Source: Acidobacteriota bacterium (GTDB lineage: Bacteria; Acidobacteriota; Thermoanaerobaculia; Gp7-AA8; JAHWKK01). From it: DNA of 64,000 nt. Location: NCBI GenBank assembly GCA_019347945.1, contig JAHWKK010000019.1:1-64000 (forward strand), written 5' to 3'. The translations under genes were made by a program, and so were the position numbers. How positions within the stretch are numbered: position 1 is the first letter of the stretch; each line of letters begins with the position of its first letter. Positions 40,027 to 49,081 of the stretch are shown piece by piece. The notes below the pieces were generated by a model. The model did not search any database. It was not told where the DNA came from and saw nothing but the letters and a program-made list of their open reading frames with translations.

Positions 40027-40372
40027 GACAGGGGTCAGGAGACAGGAGCCAGGATCCAGGAGTCAGGAGGCAGGGTTGAAGAGCGAAGCGCTCGTCATTC
40101 TGAGCCCGGCGGAGCACGGGCGAAGAATCTGGGCGGGGGATCGTGAACCACCGTTGACGCTCACTCGTCACTTTCTTTCACGAGCCGCCCCCAGATCCTT
40201 CGCCGTCCTTCGGCGGCTCAGGATGACAAGCCGTCAGGATTTAGGGAGTCGGTATCGAAGGACGCCCGTCCGCCTCTCCTTAAATCCTTAAATCCTCATA
40301 TCCTCATATCCTGGCTCCTGCTTCCTGGATCCTGATTCCTGAATCCTGGCTCCTGGCTACCTGGATCCTGCT
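40027..40372. repeat. repeat island bracketed by CAGGAGN / NCTCCTG heptamers
   Basis: The 39929-40372 gap opens with CAGGAG-type 7-bp units (40027-40077) and ends with the same family in reverse (40310-40372). A REP-like inverted pair fills the middle (CATTCTGAGCCCGGCGGAGC near 40097; GGCGGCTCAGGATGAC near 40212). No gene is supported. Confidence 0.75.
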
Positions 40373-42049
40373 TCACTCCCACTTCCGGTCGGCCTTCTTC
40401 CGGTCGGCCCGGTCGGAGGCGAAGGTCGTGATCATCAGCCAGGAGGCGGCGACGACGGCGATCGAGAAGCCGATCACAGAGAGGCCGTTGTAACCGGCGA
40501 TCACGAAGCCACCCCCGATCCGCATGGCGAGAGCGGAGGCGACGAGAAGCGCCGCGATCACGAGACCGACGGTGATCCGGTTCGCGATCTTGTGAACACC
40601 CTTGAGAAGGTCCTCGATCTGCGAGAGCCGGACATTGACGCCCATCTGGCCCGTGGCGATCCTGTCGAGGATGTCCCTCGACCTTTGCGGGAGCTCGGTG
40701 AGAAGGCGATCGGCATCGAGCAGCGCCGTGTAGAAGTTTCGTGGCCTGATCCTCTGGCGAAGCTTCAGCACAGTCAGCTCCTGGGCGTAATCGTGGATGG
40801 CGGTGCGGGGGTTGTAGTCGGGGTCGAGCGATCGTGTGACCGTATCGAGATGGAGCAGAGTTTTCGCGAGCATCGAAAGCTCGCTCGGGAGCTTGACCTT
40901 GTTGGATGTCGCGACGCGGATCACGCGGAAAAGCATCTGACCGGTGTTGAACCGTCGAGGATCGATTCCCTGACACTCGGTGACGATCGAGGAGACGTCC
41001 CGGACGAGATCGTTTCGGTTGAAACCCTCCTGGGGCTCTCCCATTCGAAGGCACGTTTCGGCGACCTCGTCACCCCGGTTGTTGCCCAGCGCCAGAAGCA
41101 GCCGCATGACGTAGTCCTGAAAGACGCTGCTGATCTGGCTCACCATGCCAAAGTCGAGGAGGACGACCTTCCCCTCCGAGAGGAAGACGTTGCCCGGATG
41201 CGGATCGCTGTGCCAGAAGCCGTCGATGCAGATCTGCTTCATCCAGGCCCTGGTCACGACGTCCGCGAGCGCGGTGTAATCGTGCTCGGTCATGGCGAGC
41301 TTCGACATCGAGGAGATCTTCCGGCCTTCGACCATTTCCATGACGAGGACGCGGCGGGTCGTCAGGTCGTCGATCACGGTCGGTATGTAAATCTCCTCGA
41401 AGTCGGCCAGGTTGGCCCGCAGGGCGTGAGCATTGGTCGCTTCCTGACGGTAGTCCAACTCGTGGCTGAGAACCCGTCTGAACTCCTCGACGGCCGCCTC
41501 GATGTTCATGAGACGCCCCAGTTCCGAGTGGCGCTCCAGTTCCTCGGCGAGATCGTGAAGCGCCTCGAGATCCTCCCTGATCCCGTCTTCGATGTCGGGC
41601 CGCTGAACCTTGACGACGACTTCGCGCCCGTCGCGCAATACGGCGCTGTGAACCTGACCGAGCGATGCCGCGGCGATCGGGACGTTGTCGAAGGTGGGAA
41701 AGAGCTTCGACAGCCGCACCCCGAGCTCCTCTTCGATGATCTTTTCGACCTCGGCGAATGAAAATGGCTCGAGGTCGTCCTGGAACTCCTCGAGCGCGGC
41801 AATGTACTCCGGAGGAACCACGTCGCGCCGGGTGGAGAGGATCTGGCCGAACTTGATGTACGCCGGGCCCATCTCCTTGAGCTGCTTCGCGAAGGACTCG
41901 GCCCGGGCCTTTACATCGGGCTCCAGCCGTTCCTCGTCATCGTCGGGCACGATCGTGGTCTGGTCGACTTCGATGGTGAAGTCCTTCCGCCCGTATCGTG
42001 TGAAGAGGGACAAAAGACGGGTGTAGCGCCCCGCATGCTTCAGTTTCAT
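40373..42049 (-). CDS. UbiB/ABC1-family atypical kinase
   Basis: A 558-residue member of the ABC1/ADCK/UbiB family. The invariant KFGQ motif (YIKFGQILSTR), the Ala-rich loop AAASLGQVHSA, HSDPHPGNVFL and LLDFGMV are all present; two membrane helices end the protein. It supports isoprenoid quinone synthesis through ATPase activity. I start at ATG 42049, because upstream in-frame sequence translates the GTTGGAG repeats; GTG 42100 is an alternative. Confidence 0.9.
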   Translation of the reverse strand: MKLKHAGRYTRLLSLFTRYGRKDFTIEVDQTTIVPDDDEERLEPDVKARAESFAKQLKEMGPAYIKFGQILSTRRDVVPPEYIAALEEFQDDLEPFSFAEVEKIIEEELGVRLSKLFPTFDNVPIAAASLGQVHSAVLRDGREVVVKVQRPDIEDGIREDLEALHDLAEELERHSELGRLMNIEAAVEEFRRVLSHELDYRQEATNAHALRANLADFEEIYIPTVIDDLTTRRVLVMEMVEGRKISSMSKLAMTEHDYTALADVVTRAWMKQICIDGFWHSDPHPGNVFLSEGKVVLLDFGMVSQISSVFQDYVMRLLLALGNNRGDEVAETCLRMGEPQEGFNRNDLVRDVSSIVTECQGIDPRRFNTGQMLFRVIRVATSNKVKLPSELSMLAKTLLHLDTVTRSLDPDYNPRTAIHDYAQELTVLKLRQRIRPRNFYTALLDADRLLTELPQRSRDILDRIATGQMGVNVRLSQIEDLLKGVHKIANRITVGLVIAALLVASALAMRIGGGFVIAGYNGLSVIGFSIAVVAASWLMITTFASDRADRKKADRKWE

Positions 42050-42114
42050 GAAGTGCGCGATTCTGCAAGAAAGAAGCCCCTGTTTCAGGCGGCGTTTCAC
42101 GCCCGGGAGAAGGT

Positions 42115-42170
42115 TGGAAGTTGGAGGTTGGAGGTTGGAGGTTGGAAGTCGGAAGTCGGAGGTTGGAGCA
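42115..42170. repeat. GTTGGAG heptamer tandem repeat
   Basis: About eight imperfect 7-bp units (GTTGGAG, GTTGGAA, GTCGGAA) lie just before the UbiB-like gene. Further copies lie at 42363-42392, and the reverse CTCCAAC units at 43107-43137. Confidence 0.75.
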
Positions 42171-42270
42171 GCTCGAGCCGCAAACGAGCTTGTGCTCACA
42201 TCCCGGGAGAGGGTCGGGCCTCCGGCCGGAATTTCCCCCGGGGGAGAATCATTCTGGGTCCACGCAGCGT

Positions 42271-42346
42271 GGGGCTGTAGCTCAGCTGGGAGAGCGCCTG
42301 AATCGCACTCAGGAGGTCGTCGGTTCGATCCCGATCAGCTCCACCA
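42271..42346 (+). tRNA. tRNA-Ala (anticodon CGC)
   Basis: A 76-base tRNA with all arms: acceptor GGGGCTG pairs with CAGCTCC (one G-T), the D-arm contains GTAGCTCAG, the anticodon stem is CCTGA/TCAGG with loop ATCGCAC (anticodon CGC), and the T-arm carries GGTTCGATCCC. Discriminator A and an encoded CCA follow. G1 to G4 and the acceptor end suit alanine. Confidence 0.95.
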
Positions 42347-43188
42347 ACCTCCCTTCGAAAGACGGTTGGAAGTTGGAGGTTTGAGGTTGGAGGTCAGCGT
42401 TAGTGCCTCCTCGTGAGCCTCCGTGGCAAGTTGATGCACGGTAACTCACGATCCCTCGCCCAGATTCTTCGCCCGCGCTCCGCCGGGCTCAGAATGACGA
42501 GTGTTGTGTCTGCGCGAAGCGACGATCATGGACGAATGTTTGCTCTCGCGTACCCCACTCCCTCGCCATCTAAGCAAATGATCGACGCTACGCGCCGGTG
42601 AAGCGGAAATGAACGTGAAAGTCGGCGCTTCGCTGGGCCTGAATGTACGCATCCTGGAGGTCCCTCGCTTGCCCGCCCGCAGGTACGCCGAATCGAAACA
42701 ATTCGCAAGCTCGCCGCCCCTCGGGACGACGGGGCGGGTTGAGGGTTTTTTCGAGGTTTCAATCCGGCGTGTGGTCGGTCGTAACCTGCGGCATTCGAAG
42801 CCAGACGCCGCGACGATGCAGTCACGTCACAGATCTCCCCGCCCCGTCGTCCCGAGCGGGCGGTCGGGTGGGCAAGCGAGGGACCTTGCAGGGTGGGACA
42901 TCAGGCCAAGCGAAGCGCTGCAAGTGGGTCGAAGTCCAACAAATTTCGTGGTCGTTTCATTAGGAGCCGCAGGCTCGTGATCAGACGTTTTGCGCCCGAA
43001 GGACCTCGAATCACGATTCACCGGGGTTCATCGAAACGATCCGGGGACGAAATCCGTATCAAGAGAGACAAGTTGGAGGCTCGGGGTGGAGGAAAGTGAA
43101 TTGAATCCTCCAACCTCAAACCTCCAACCTCAAACCCCGAGAAATCGGTTTGGTAAATATTTTGCTCCATGAGAACCCGACCTGGCGT
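42347..43188. repeat. repeat-filled spacer between tRNA-Ala and the glutaredoxin-like gene
   Basis: The region holds GTTGGAG units (42363-42392), a GGCTCAGAATGACGAGTGTT segment near 42487, an inverted copy of the CATCCTGAGC family (about 42628-42680) facing a direct copy (42848-42925), and CTCCAAC units in reverse (43107-43137). Short ORFs here only translate repeats. Confidence 0.65.
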
Positions 43189-43217
43189 TTGACGGCCCCG
43201 GCGGGAACGCGTATTCT
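43189..43217 (+). promoter_or_regulatory. sigma70-type promoter
   Basis: TTGACG (43189-43194), a 17-base spacer and TATTCT (43212-43217) match housekeeping promoter geometry. The start codon at 43276 lies about 50 bases after the predicted transcription start. Confidence 0.6.
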
Positions 43218-43275
43218 GCAGTCACTGTTATTGGGACTGCTTGTCCCTGGGGGCGGAGCGGAGGAAGAAGGAAAA

Positions 43276-43494
43276 ATGAAAGTCAATTATTACCCCGATT
43301 CAAAGGGTGCCAAGGGGCGGGGAATCGTCGCATTTCTCGAGGCACACAAAGTACGGCATCAGCTCGTCGAGCCGACGCCGGCTCTTCGCAGGAGAATCTG
43401 TGGCGGGGTTGACCTGCCGGCGATCGAGGTGGATGGACGCTTTTTCGTCAACCCGAACAGAGACGCCCTTCGAAAGATCCTCAGAAAGGGTTGA
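43276..43494 (+). CDS. glutaredoxin-like miniprotein without the CxxC motif
   Basis: A 72-residue protein with the strand-helix-strand order of glutaredoxins: VNYYPDSKGAKGRGIVAFL at the start, then HQLVEPTP and a DLPAIEVDGRFFVNP end. The position of the redox CxxC reads DSKG, so thiol chemistry at that site is absent; one Cys remains at residue 43. A strong GGAGGAAGAAGG ribosome site and the promoter at 43189 suggest good expression. The 3' end overlaps the convergent GGDEF-EAL gene by 14 bases. Confidence 0.6.
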   Translation: MKVNYYPDSKGAKGRGIVAFLEAHKVRHQLVEPTPALRRRICGGVDLPAIEVDGRFFVNPNRDALRKILRKG

Positions 43495-46042
43495 GACCCG
43501 ATTCTGCGAGTGACGTCATCATGGCCGGAATCGATCTGGCCGGTGCCGGTTTCGACATCAGGTAACCCTGGAGCAGATCACACCCCGCAAGGACGAGGGC
43601 CTCGCGCTGCTGCTCGGTCTCGACCCCCTCGGCAACGATCCCGAGCCCGAGCCGGTGTCCCATCGCGATGATAGCCTGAACGATCTCGTTGGCGTCCGCG
43701 TTGGTCACCATGTCCTGGATGAAGCTCTGGTCGATCTTGAGCCGGTCGATCGGCAATTTCTGCAGATAGGCCAGCGACGAGTAGCCGGTCCCGAAATCGT
43801 CGACTGAAATCTTGACGCCGAGATTGCGCACTGCCGTCAGGGTTGCGATCGACGCGGCCGGATCCTGCATGGCGGTGCTCTCGGTGATCTCGATCTCGAG
43901 TCGGGACGGATCGATGCCGGTCTCGGCGATGAGCTCCTCGATCGACTCGGCAAAATCGGAGCGCTGGAGCTGGGACATCGAGACGTTCACCGAGATGCAG
44001 AGCTCGGAGAGCGGACCCTCCGACCATTCCACGAGTTGCAGCGCCGCCTTTCGAATGACCCACTGTCCGATCGGAAACATCAGACCGAGATCCTCCGCCA
44101 CCGTGAGAAACGTCATTGGCGGAATGAGTCCGAGGTCTGGATGATCCCATCGAAGCAGGGCCTCGAAGCCGCGGACTTTGCCCGATGAGGCCTCGTGGAT
44201 CGTCTGATAGTGGAGAGTCAGCTCTCCCTGCGACACGGCGCGGCGGAGTCCGGTCTCCATCGCGAGTCGCTCCAGGGTCCGGGCGCTGACGCTCGCGTTG
44301 AAAGCCTGGATGTTGTTCCGTCCGTTCTCCTTCGCCTGGTACATGGCGGTGTCGGCGTTCTTGAGCAGAAGGTCGGCGTGAGCGCCATCGTCGGGATAGA
44401 CGGCGACTCCGATGCTCGTGGTCACCGATATCTCGCGGTTCGCAACACTGAATGGATGGCGGATCGCCTCGAGAATTTTCCTCGCGATCCGGATCGCATG
44501 CGATGAGGACCCGATCTCGGTGAGAAGAATCGTGAACTCGTCACCACTCAGCCGCGCCACGGTGTCGGTCTCCCGCACGGAAGCGACGAGCCTGCGCGCC
44601 ACGGCCTGGAGCAGCGCATCGCCGATGTTGTGGCCGAGCGAGTCGTTGATGACCTTGAAGCGATCGAGATCGAGAAAGAGAACCGCGAGATGCGAAGGGG
44701 AGCGCTGGGCCTGCGAGAGCGCGACATTGAGCCGGTCTCGGAAGAGGAGACGGTTCGGAAGCTCGGTCAGCGGGTCGTGGTAGGCGAGGTGGCGGATCTG
44801 TTCTTCGGCCTGTGCGCGCTCGGTGATGTCGCGGACGATGACGACCATCGAGCCGGTATCCAGCTTCGTGATCGAGACCTCCTGCGTCAGGACGACCCCG
44901 CCGACGTTGACGGCGGGCACCTCGCCGCTCCACTGGCTGCTTTCCTCCAGTCTCGGAACGATTTCCCGGGCGAACCGTCGACCCTCGTCACCGGAATAGA
45001 GGTCCATCCAGCGCCGTCCCTGAATCTGCTGAGGCGTCTGACCGTACATTCTCGCCAGCGCTGGGTTGGCATACTCGACCCGCCCCAGGACGTCGATGAT
45101 CGCGATTCCGTCCATCGATGACTCGATCGCGGCCGACTGCATCTCCAGCAGCTCCTCCGCGCGCCGCTTTTCGGTCACGTCGCTGATGATCGAGTAGAGC
45201 AGCGTTCGACCCCCGGTCTCGAAGGGTCCCGAGAACACCTCGACGTCCCGAATCTCGCCCGACGCCAGACGGTGTCTGAATGAAAAGAAGCTCCGCTGTC
45301 GTTGCGAAGCGCGCTCGAGCTCCTGCCGGATCTCGTCCCGGGTGAGCGTATTGATCTCGTGAATCGTCATTTTTCGCATCGATTCGAGGTCGTAGCCATA
45401 AAAATCGAGCGCCGATTCGTTCGCATCCACAATCGCGCCATCCCTCGGATCGAGCACGAGCTGGACTGCCTTGTTGTTCTGGAACATCTGCCGGTAACGG
45501 AGCTCGCTGCGGCGCAGAGCTTCCTCGGAGCGTTTCTGCTCGATCGCGATGGCGAGGTGACGCGAAACGAAAACGAGAATGTCCCGGTCCCGCTCGGTGT
45601 AGCGAACCTCCTCGTCGTAGCTCTGCAGCCCGATGACACCGATCGTCTCTCCCTCGATCTGAAGTGGGGCTCCGAGCCAGTCGATGCTCGCAGCGCCGAC
45701 GTCCTCGATCTCATCCTCCTCGACCAGCTGGCGAAAGACTTCCGGTGTGGCGAGGATCGCCTTGCCCGTCCTGAGCACGTAGGCGGTCAGTCCATGGCCG
45801 CGCCGGATGACTGGAGGATTCGGGTCGCGCTCGTCCACGAAATAGGGGAAGCGGATCATCCCGTCCGGCTCGCAGAGTGCGATGTAGAGGTTCGCCGCCG
45901 GCATCAGCTCCCCCACGATTCCGTGAATCCGCGGGAAAAGCTCGTCGAGCGAGGGTGCCGAACGGGTGACTTCCGAGATCTTGAGCAGACTCGGGAGAAG
46001 CGACTCGTCGGAGCGAGTCCGGACCGGCAGGCTCTTGCTCAT
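43481..46042 (-). CDS. GAF-PAS-PAS-GGDEF-EAL cyclic-di-GMP protein
   Basis: A soluble 853-residue signalling protein. A GAF domain (about 25-165) and two PAS domains (about 185-430) precede a GGDEF domain with the degenerate but possibly active RLSGDEF site, and an EAL domain with GFEALLRW, DDFGTGYSSL and KIDQSFI intact. It may make, break or sense c-di-GMP; the EAL side looks fully equipped. ATG 46042 is preferred, since TAAAAT lies 7 bases before it and upstream readings overlap the M50 gene. Confidence 0.93.
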   Translation of the reverse strand: MSKSLPVRTRSDESLLPSLLKISEVTRSAPSLDELFPRIHGIVGELMPAANLYIALCEPDGMIRFPYFVDERDPNPPVIRRGHGLTAYVLRTGKAILATPEVFRQLVEEDEIEDVGAASIDWLGAPLQIEGETIGVIGLQSYDEEVRYTERDRDILVFVSRHLAIAIEQKRSEEALRRSELRYRQMFQNNKAVQLVLDPRDGAIVDANESALDFYGYDLESMRKMTIHEINTLTRDEIRQELERASQRQRSFFSFRHRLASGEIRDVEVFSGPFETGGRTLLYSIISDVTEKRRAEELLEMQSAAIESSMDGIAIIDVLGRVEYANPALARMYGQTPQQIQGRRWMDLYSGDEGRRFAREIVPRLEESSQWSGEVPAVNVGGVVLTQEVSITKLDTGSMVVIVRDITERAQAEEQIRHLAYHDPLTELPNRLLFRDRLNVALSQAQRSPSHLAVLFLDLDRFKVINDSLGHNIGDALLQAVARRLVASVRETDTVARLSGDEFTILLTEIGSSSHAIRIARKILEAIRHPFSVANREISVTTSIGVAVYPDDGAHADLLLKNADTAMYQAKENGRNNIQAFNASVSARTLERLAMETGLRRAVSQGELTLHYQTIHEASSGKVRGFEALLRWDHPDLGLIPPMTFLTVAEDLGLMFPIGQWVIRKAALQLVEWSEGPLSELCISVNVSMSQLQRSDFAESIEELIAETGIDPSRLEIEITESTAMQDPAASIATLTAVRNLGVKISVDDFGTGYSSLAYLQKLPIDRLKIDQSFIQDMVTNADANEIVQAIIAMGHRLGLGIVAEGVETEQQREALVLAGCDLLQGYLMSKPAPARSIPAMMTSLAESGLNPF

Positions 46043-46055
46043 TACGATGATTTTA
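46043..46055 (-). promoter_or_regulatory. leaderless-type -10 for the GGDEF-EAL gene
   Basis: On the minus strand, TAAAAT (46055-46050) lies 7 bases before the ATG at 46042, in the short gap after the M50 gene. Confidence 0.4.
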
Positions 46056-46736
46056 CCGCGGTTCGTCCTCGGACTCGTGCCCGTCACTCTTTCCGATTGC
46101 TCGCATCCGTCGCCAGTTCTCCATCAGGAAAAGACCGGCAATGATCATCAGGAGGAACTGGCTCAGAAGAAGACCGGCGACGAACAGAGCCGCCGAGATC
46201 ACGATGGAAGTCCATGTCGAGATCCGGAATGCATTGATCGGCGTCGTCACGTAATGGAGTCCGGCGTGAACCGCCTGACCGCCATCCATCGGGTGTGCGG
46301 GAATCAGATTGAGGATTCCCCAGTAGACGTTTGCCGCGATCAGATAAGGGAAGAGCACGGCGAGCATCGGATCGGAGGCGAGCGCCGGCGTGAACATCCA
46401 GATGAGATAACAGAGACCGGCGAGGACGAAGCCGGCGAGCGGTCCCGCGAGCGAGATGACCAGCTGCTGCCACGGTTTGCGGGGTTGATCATTGTAAGTC
46501 GCTCCCCCGAATCCCCCGAGGGTCACGAGACTCGAACCGAGTCCGAGCATCCCGATCGTCGCCGCGTGCCCGAGCTCGTGGACCAGCACCGAGACGAACA
46601 GGATCGGAATCCAGAGGAGCGCTTCATGAAGCGGAGCGCCCCCTTCCAGATACATCAGCACGAAGAAGGCCACGAGTATGAGGAAACTGATTTCGAGGCG
46701 GATTCGGGTACCGCGGATCGAGCCGAGATCGATCAT
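46053..46736 (-). CDS. M50 site-2-protease-type membrane metallopeptidase
   Basis: A 227-residue membrane protein from ATG 46736. It has the zinc motif HELGH within a membrane helix (VSVLVHELGHAATIG) and the second ligand motif in NLIPAHPMDGGQ. Five to six hydrophobic helices are visible and no PDZ or CBS domain is attached, so it is a minimal member. Substrate unknown. It is the fifth gene of the lipA operon, 7 bases after the HesB-like gene. Confidence 0.9.
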   Translation of the reverse strand: MIDLGSIRGTRIRLEISFLILVAFFVLMYLEGGAPLHEALLWIPILFVSVLVHELGHAATIGMLGLGSSLVTLGGFGGATYNDQPRKPWQQLVISLAGPLAGFVLAGLCYLIWMFTPALASDPMLAVLFPYLIAANVYWGILNLIPAHPMDGGQAVHAGLHYVTTPINAFRISTWTSIVISAALFVAGLLLSQFLLMIIAGLFLMENWRRMRAIGKSDGHESEDEPR

Positions 46737-46743
46737 CGGCGCG

Positions 46744-47031
46744 TCAGCCGCACCATACGGCGAGAGCCGCGGCCGGGTGGTCGAGTGAATAGCCGTCCCC
46801 GTCGGAGACGATTCTGGCCCCGTCGAGCTCCTTCGCGGCCATGTCGTCGAGGGCAACGGTCAGACCATCGATCTCGATCGTGACGTCCCCCTCCACGGGA
46901 GCGTCGGCGGATGCGAGCCGGTAACCACTTCCGCCGCAACCGGTCGTGAACGCGATCCGGAGAATGCGCGAATCCAGCTCTTCCCTGAGCTGATCGACCG
47001 TCTCGCGATCGGCCTGGATCGAAGGCGTCAC
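46744..47031 (-). CDS. HesB/IscA-like protein
   Basis: A 95-residue A-type carrier-like protein from GTG 47031, overlapping the ferritin-like gene stop (GTGA). It keeps the first conserved Cys region (TTGCGGSGYRL), but the C-terminus reads AVWCG and not the usual CGCG pair. Iron-sulfur cluster delivery is plausible, given the neighbouring ferredoxin and LipA, but cluster binding with fewer Cys is uncertain. Confidence 0.72.
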   Translation of the reverse strand: MTPSIQADRETVDQLREELDSRILRIAFTTGCGGSGYRLASADAPVEGDVTIEIDGLTVALDDMAAKELDGARIVSDGDGYSLDHPAAALAVWCG

Positions 47032-47534
47032 GCGCCTCCCTTCACCAGAACGTTCAGCGCGTCCTCGCGCCGGAACCAGTCGGGGTAATGATGGAGCATC
47101 TCCCTTTCGCGTTCCAGAAGAGTTGCATGCGAGCGTTTCGTGTGCGCGAGATAACGGTAGAGAACCGGAATCGGGGAGCGGTCGTTGCCGGCGTGCTCGC
47201 GAAGCCGGCTCTCGATCGTTCGCTCCCGGCTGATCAGCCACTCGAGCTGTTCCGGGTCGGAGAGCTCTTCCTTCAGGATCTCCTCGAACCGGAGATCCGA
47301 TCCGAGAGTCACCTTCATCCGTTCGACGTTCTCCTCGAGGTAGTGGATCTCCAGAATGTCGCGAATCGCCCGTTCGTCCTCGGCGAATGATTTGAACAGC
47401 CTCGCAAGAATCGGATTGTTGATGTGCTCGGCGAGCTTCTGGAAGGTCTTGTATGCCTCGATCGTGTACTGGAAGTAGAGAGGGAAGAACCGGGCGGTGT
47501 CGGCCGGGGGTGCTTCGGTGGCTGTTGCGCTCAT
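47028..47534 (-). CDS. ferritin/rubrerythrin-like four-helix protein
   Basis: A 168-residue helical protein with ferritin-like carboxylate patterns: YTIEAYKTFQKLAE in helix 1, FAEDERAIRDILEIHYLEE in helix 2, a SRERTIESRLREH helix, then HTKRSHATLLERERE. It may bind a di-iron site and store iron or handle oxidants. Placed between the ferredoxin and the HesB-like gene, it fits an iron-sulfur or redox function. Confidence 0.65.
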   Translation of the reverse strand: MSATATEAPPADTARFFPLYFQYTIEAYKTFQKLAEHINNPILARLFKSFAEDERAIRDILEIHYLEENVERMKVTLGSDLRFEEILKEELSDPEQLEWLISRERTIESRLREHAGNDRSPIPVLYRYLAHTKRSHATLLEREREMLHHYPDWFRREDALNVLVKGGA

Positions 47535-47547
47535 TTCGGAAATCCTT

Positions 47548-47829
47548 TCAATCGATCTCGACTGCGGAAACGACGACGTCGCCTCTCGCGTAGCTCTGAC
47601 ACGCGAGACGGTACGGCCTGCTCATCTCACGACTCTCCTCGACCGGCGACATCGGCGTCAGATTCTCCCATCCTTCGGCGACGTTGAGAAGGCAGGTGCC
47701 ACATGCCCCGTCGCCACCGCAGATGTGTGTGATCCTGACGCCCGCCCCCAGAGCGGAATCGAGCAACGTTCCGCTCGCACGACATGAAATCGACGTCGTG
47801 CCGTCGACGAAGGTGACCGTCGCTGCCAT
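47548..47829 (-). CDS. 2Fe-2S ferredoxin
   Basis: A 93-residue plant-type ferredoxin. Cluster ligands are Cys37, 43, 46 and 77 (ICGGDGACGTC then LACQ, spacing C-x5-C-x2-C). ATG 47829 lies one base after the lipA stop. It is a likely electron or cluster donor to neighbouring enzymes such as LipA. Confidence 0.92.
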   Translation of the reverse strand: MAATVTFVDGTTSISCRASGTLLDSALGAGVRITHICGGDGACGTCLLNVAEGWENLTPMSPVEESREMSRPYRLACQSYARGDVVVSAVEID

Positions 47830-47830
47830 T

Positions 47831-48718
47831 CTAACCCGCTGATCCCGATTCGACGGCGCGGTGCGCCATGTAGGAGCTGCGAACGAGCGGTCCGGATTCG
47901 ACGTGATGGAATCCGAGTGCCCGGGCGGCCTCGCCGAGCCGATCGAACTCGTCGGGAGTGTAATAGCGGCGGACGGGATGATTCCTTTCGGAGGGAGCGA
48001 GGTACTGGCCCATCGTGAAGATGTCGACTCCCGCTTCGCGGCAGTGCCGCGCAACCTCGAGGATTTCATCCTCGTTCTCTCCCAGGCCGAGCATGATCGA
48101 CGACTTGGTGAGCATCGGTTCGGATGCCCGGTCCTTCGCCGCGCGAAGGAGATTGAGCGATCGCTGGTACTTCGCGACGGGACGGACCTGACGGTAGAGC
48201 CGCGGAACCGTCTCCAGATTGTGGGCGAGGATCGCCGGGCGCGCGGCGATCACGACGTCGAGGGCATCGAGATTCCCTTCCAGGTCCGAGATCAGGACCT
48301 CGATCGTCGCACCGGTGCGGCTGCGGACAGCCGAGATCGTGCGCGCGAAATGAGCAGCTCCTCCGTCGGGAAGATCGTCGCGGTTGACCATCGTGATCAC
48401 GCAGTGCTTCACGCCCATCGCCTCGCACGCCTGTGCCACCCGTTCCGGCTCGTCGTCCTCGACCGCGCGCGGGGTTCCTCGCCCGACCGCGCAGAACGTA
48501 CAGCGCCGCGTGCAGATGTCGCCCAGAATCATGAAGGTAGCCGTTCCGGCAGACCAGCACTCGTGAATGTTGGGGCAGCGCGCCTCCTGGCAGACGGTGT
48601 TGAGGGAGAGATCGTTGATGAGTCCCGCCACGGGAAGCTCGGCCAGGTTGCCGGGAATCCTGATCCGGAGCCAAGGTGGCCGGGTACCGGCCCGTTTGTT
48701 CAGAGGTGTCGAGCTCAT
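47831..48718 (-). CDS. lipA: lipoyl synthase
   Basis: Radical-SAM enzyme of 295 residues that inserts two sulfurs into octanoyl groups on lipoyl proteins. The auxiliary cluster motif CQEARCPNIHEC (C-x4-C-x5-C) and the radical-SAM motif CTRRCTFC are present, and GQYLAPS occurs near the C-terminus. The ATG at 48718 gives the usual length; the reading frame stays open upstream only because the GTTGCC repeats lack stops in that frame. Confidence 0.96.
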   Translation of the reverse strand: MSSTPLNKRAGTRPPWLRIRIPGNLAELPVAGLINDLSLNTVCQEARCPNIHECWSAGTATFMILGDICTRRCTFCAVGRGTPRAVEDDEPERVAQACEAMGVKHCVITMVNRDDLPDGGAAHFARTISAVRSRTGATIEVLISDLEGNLDALDVVIAARPAILAHNLETVPRLYRQVRPVAKYQRSLNLLRAAKDRASEPMLTKSSIMLGLGENEDEILEVARHCREAGVDIFTMGQYLAPSERNHPVRRYYTPDEFDRLGEAARALGFHHVESGPLVRSSYMAHRAVESGSAG

Positions 48719-48769
48719 CGCGTCCGGAAACCGGTAACCGGGGAGCCGGGGGGAGTGTTCCGGGGAGGA

Positions 48770-48975
48770 AGGTTGGAGGTTGGAGGTTGCCAGTTGCCCG
48801 TTGCCGGTTGCCAGTTGCCGGTGCCAGTTGCCGGTTGCGGGTTGCCGGTTGCCGGTTGCCGGTTGCCAGTTGCCAGTTGCCGGTTGCCGGTTGCGGGTTG
48901 CCGGTTGCCAGTTGCCAGTTGCCAGTTGCCGGTTGCCGGTTGCCGGTTGCGGGTTGCCGGTTGTCGGCGTGCAAC
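48770..48975. repeat. long GTTGGAG then GTTGCCR heptamer array
   Basis: Two GTTGGAG units lead into about 27 imperfect 7-bp units of GTTGCCG / GTTGCCA / GTTGCGG. It is the largest heptamer array in the window and lies directly upstream of lipA. Confidence 0.9.
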
Positions 48976-49081
48976 TAGGTTGATGGTTGCCACTCTTGTC
49001 CAGGTTGATTGTTACCACCCTCAGATGGCGGCAGGAGCAGTGGGAACGTGGAAAAGGACTGCGGGTGCTCGTCTCTCCGGT

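Noticed and set aside
42050-42199. An extended UbiB-like N-terminus
   Set aside because: It translates the GTTGGAG repeats and lacks a ribosome site.
42609-43021. Several overlapping ORFs of 64-123 codons after tRNA-Ala
   Set aside because: They are built from repeat units in all frames and show no protein-like composition.
48770-48975. CRISPR array
   Set aside because: Units are 7 bp and contiguous, with no unique spacers and no cas genes nearby.
48719-49018. An extended LipA N-terminus of about 100 residues
   Set aside because: These residues are only the translation of the GTTGCC heptamer array; LipA from 48718 has the normal length.
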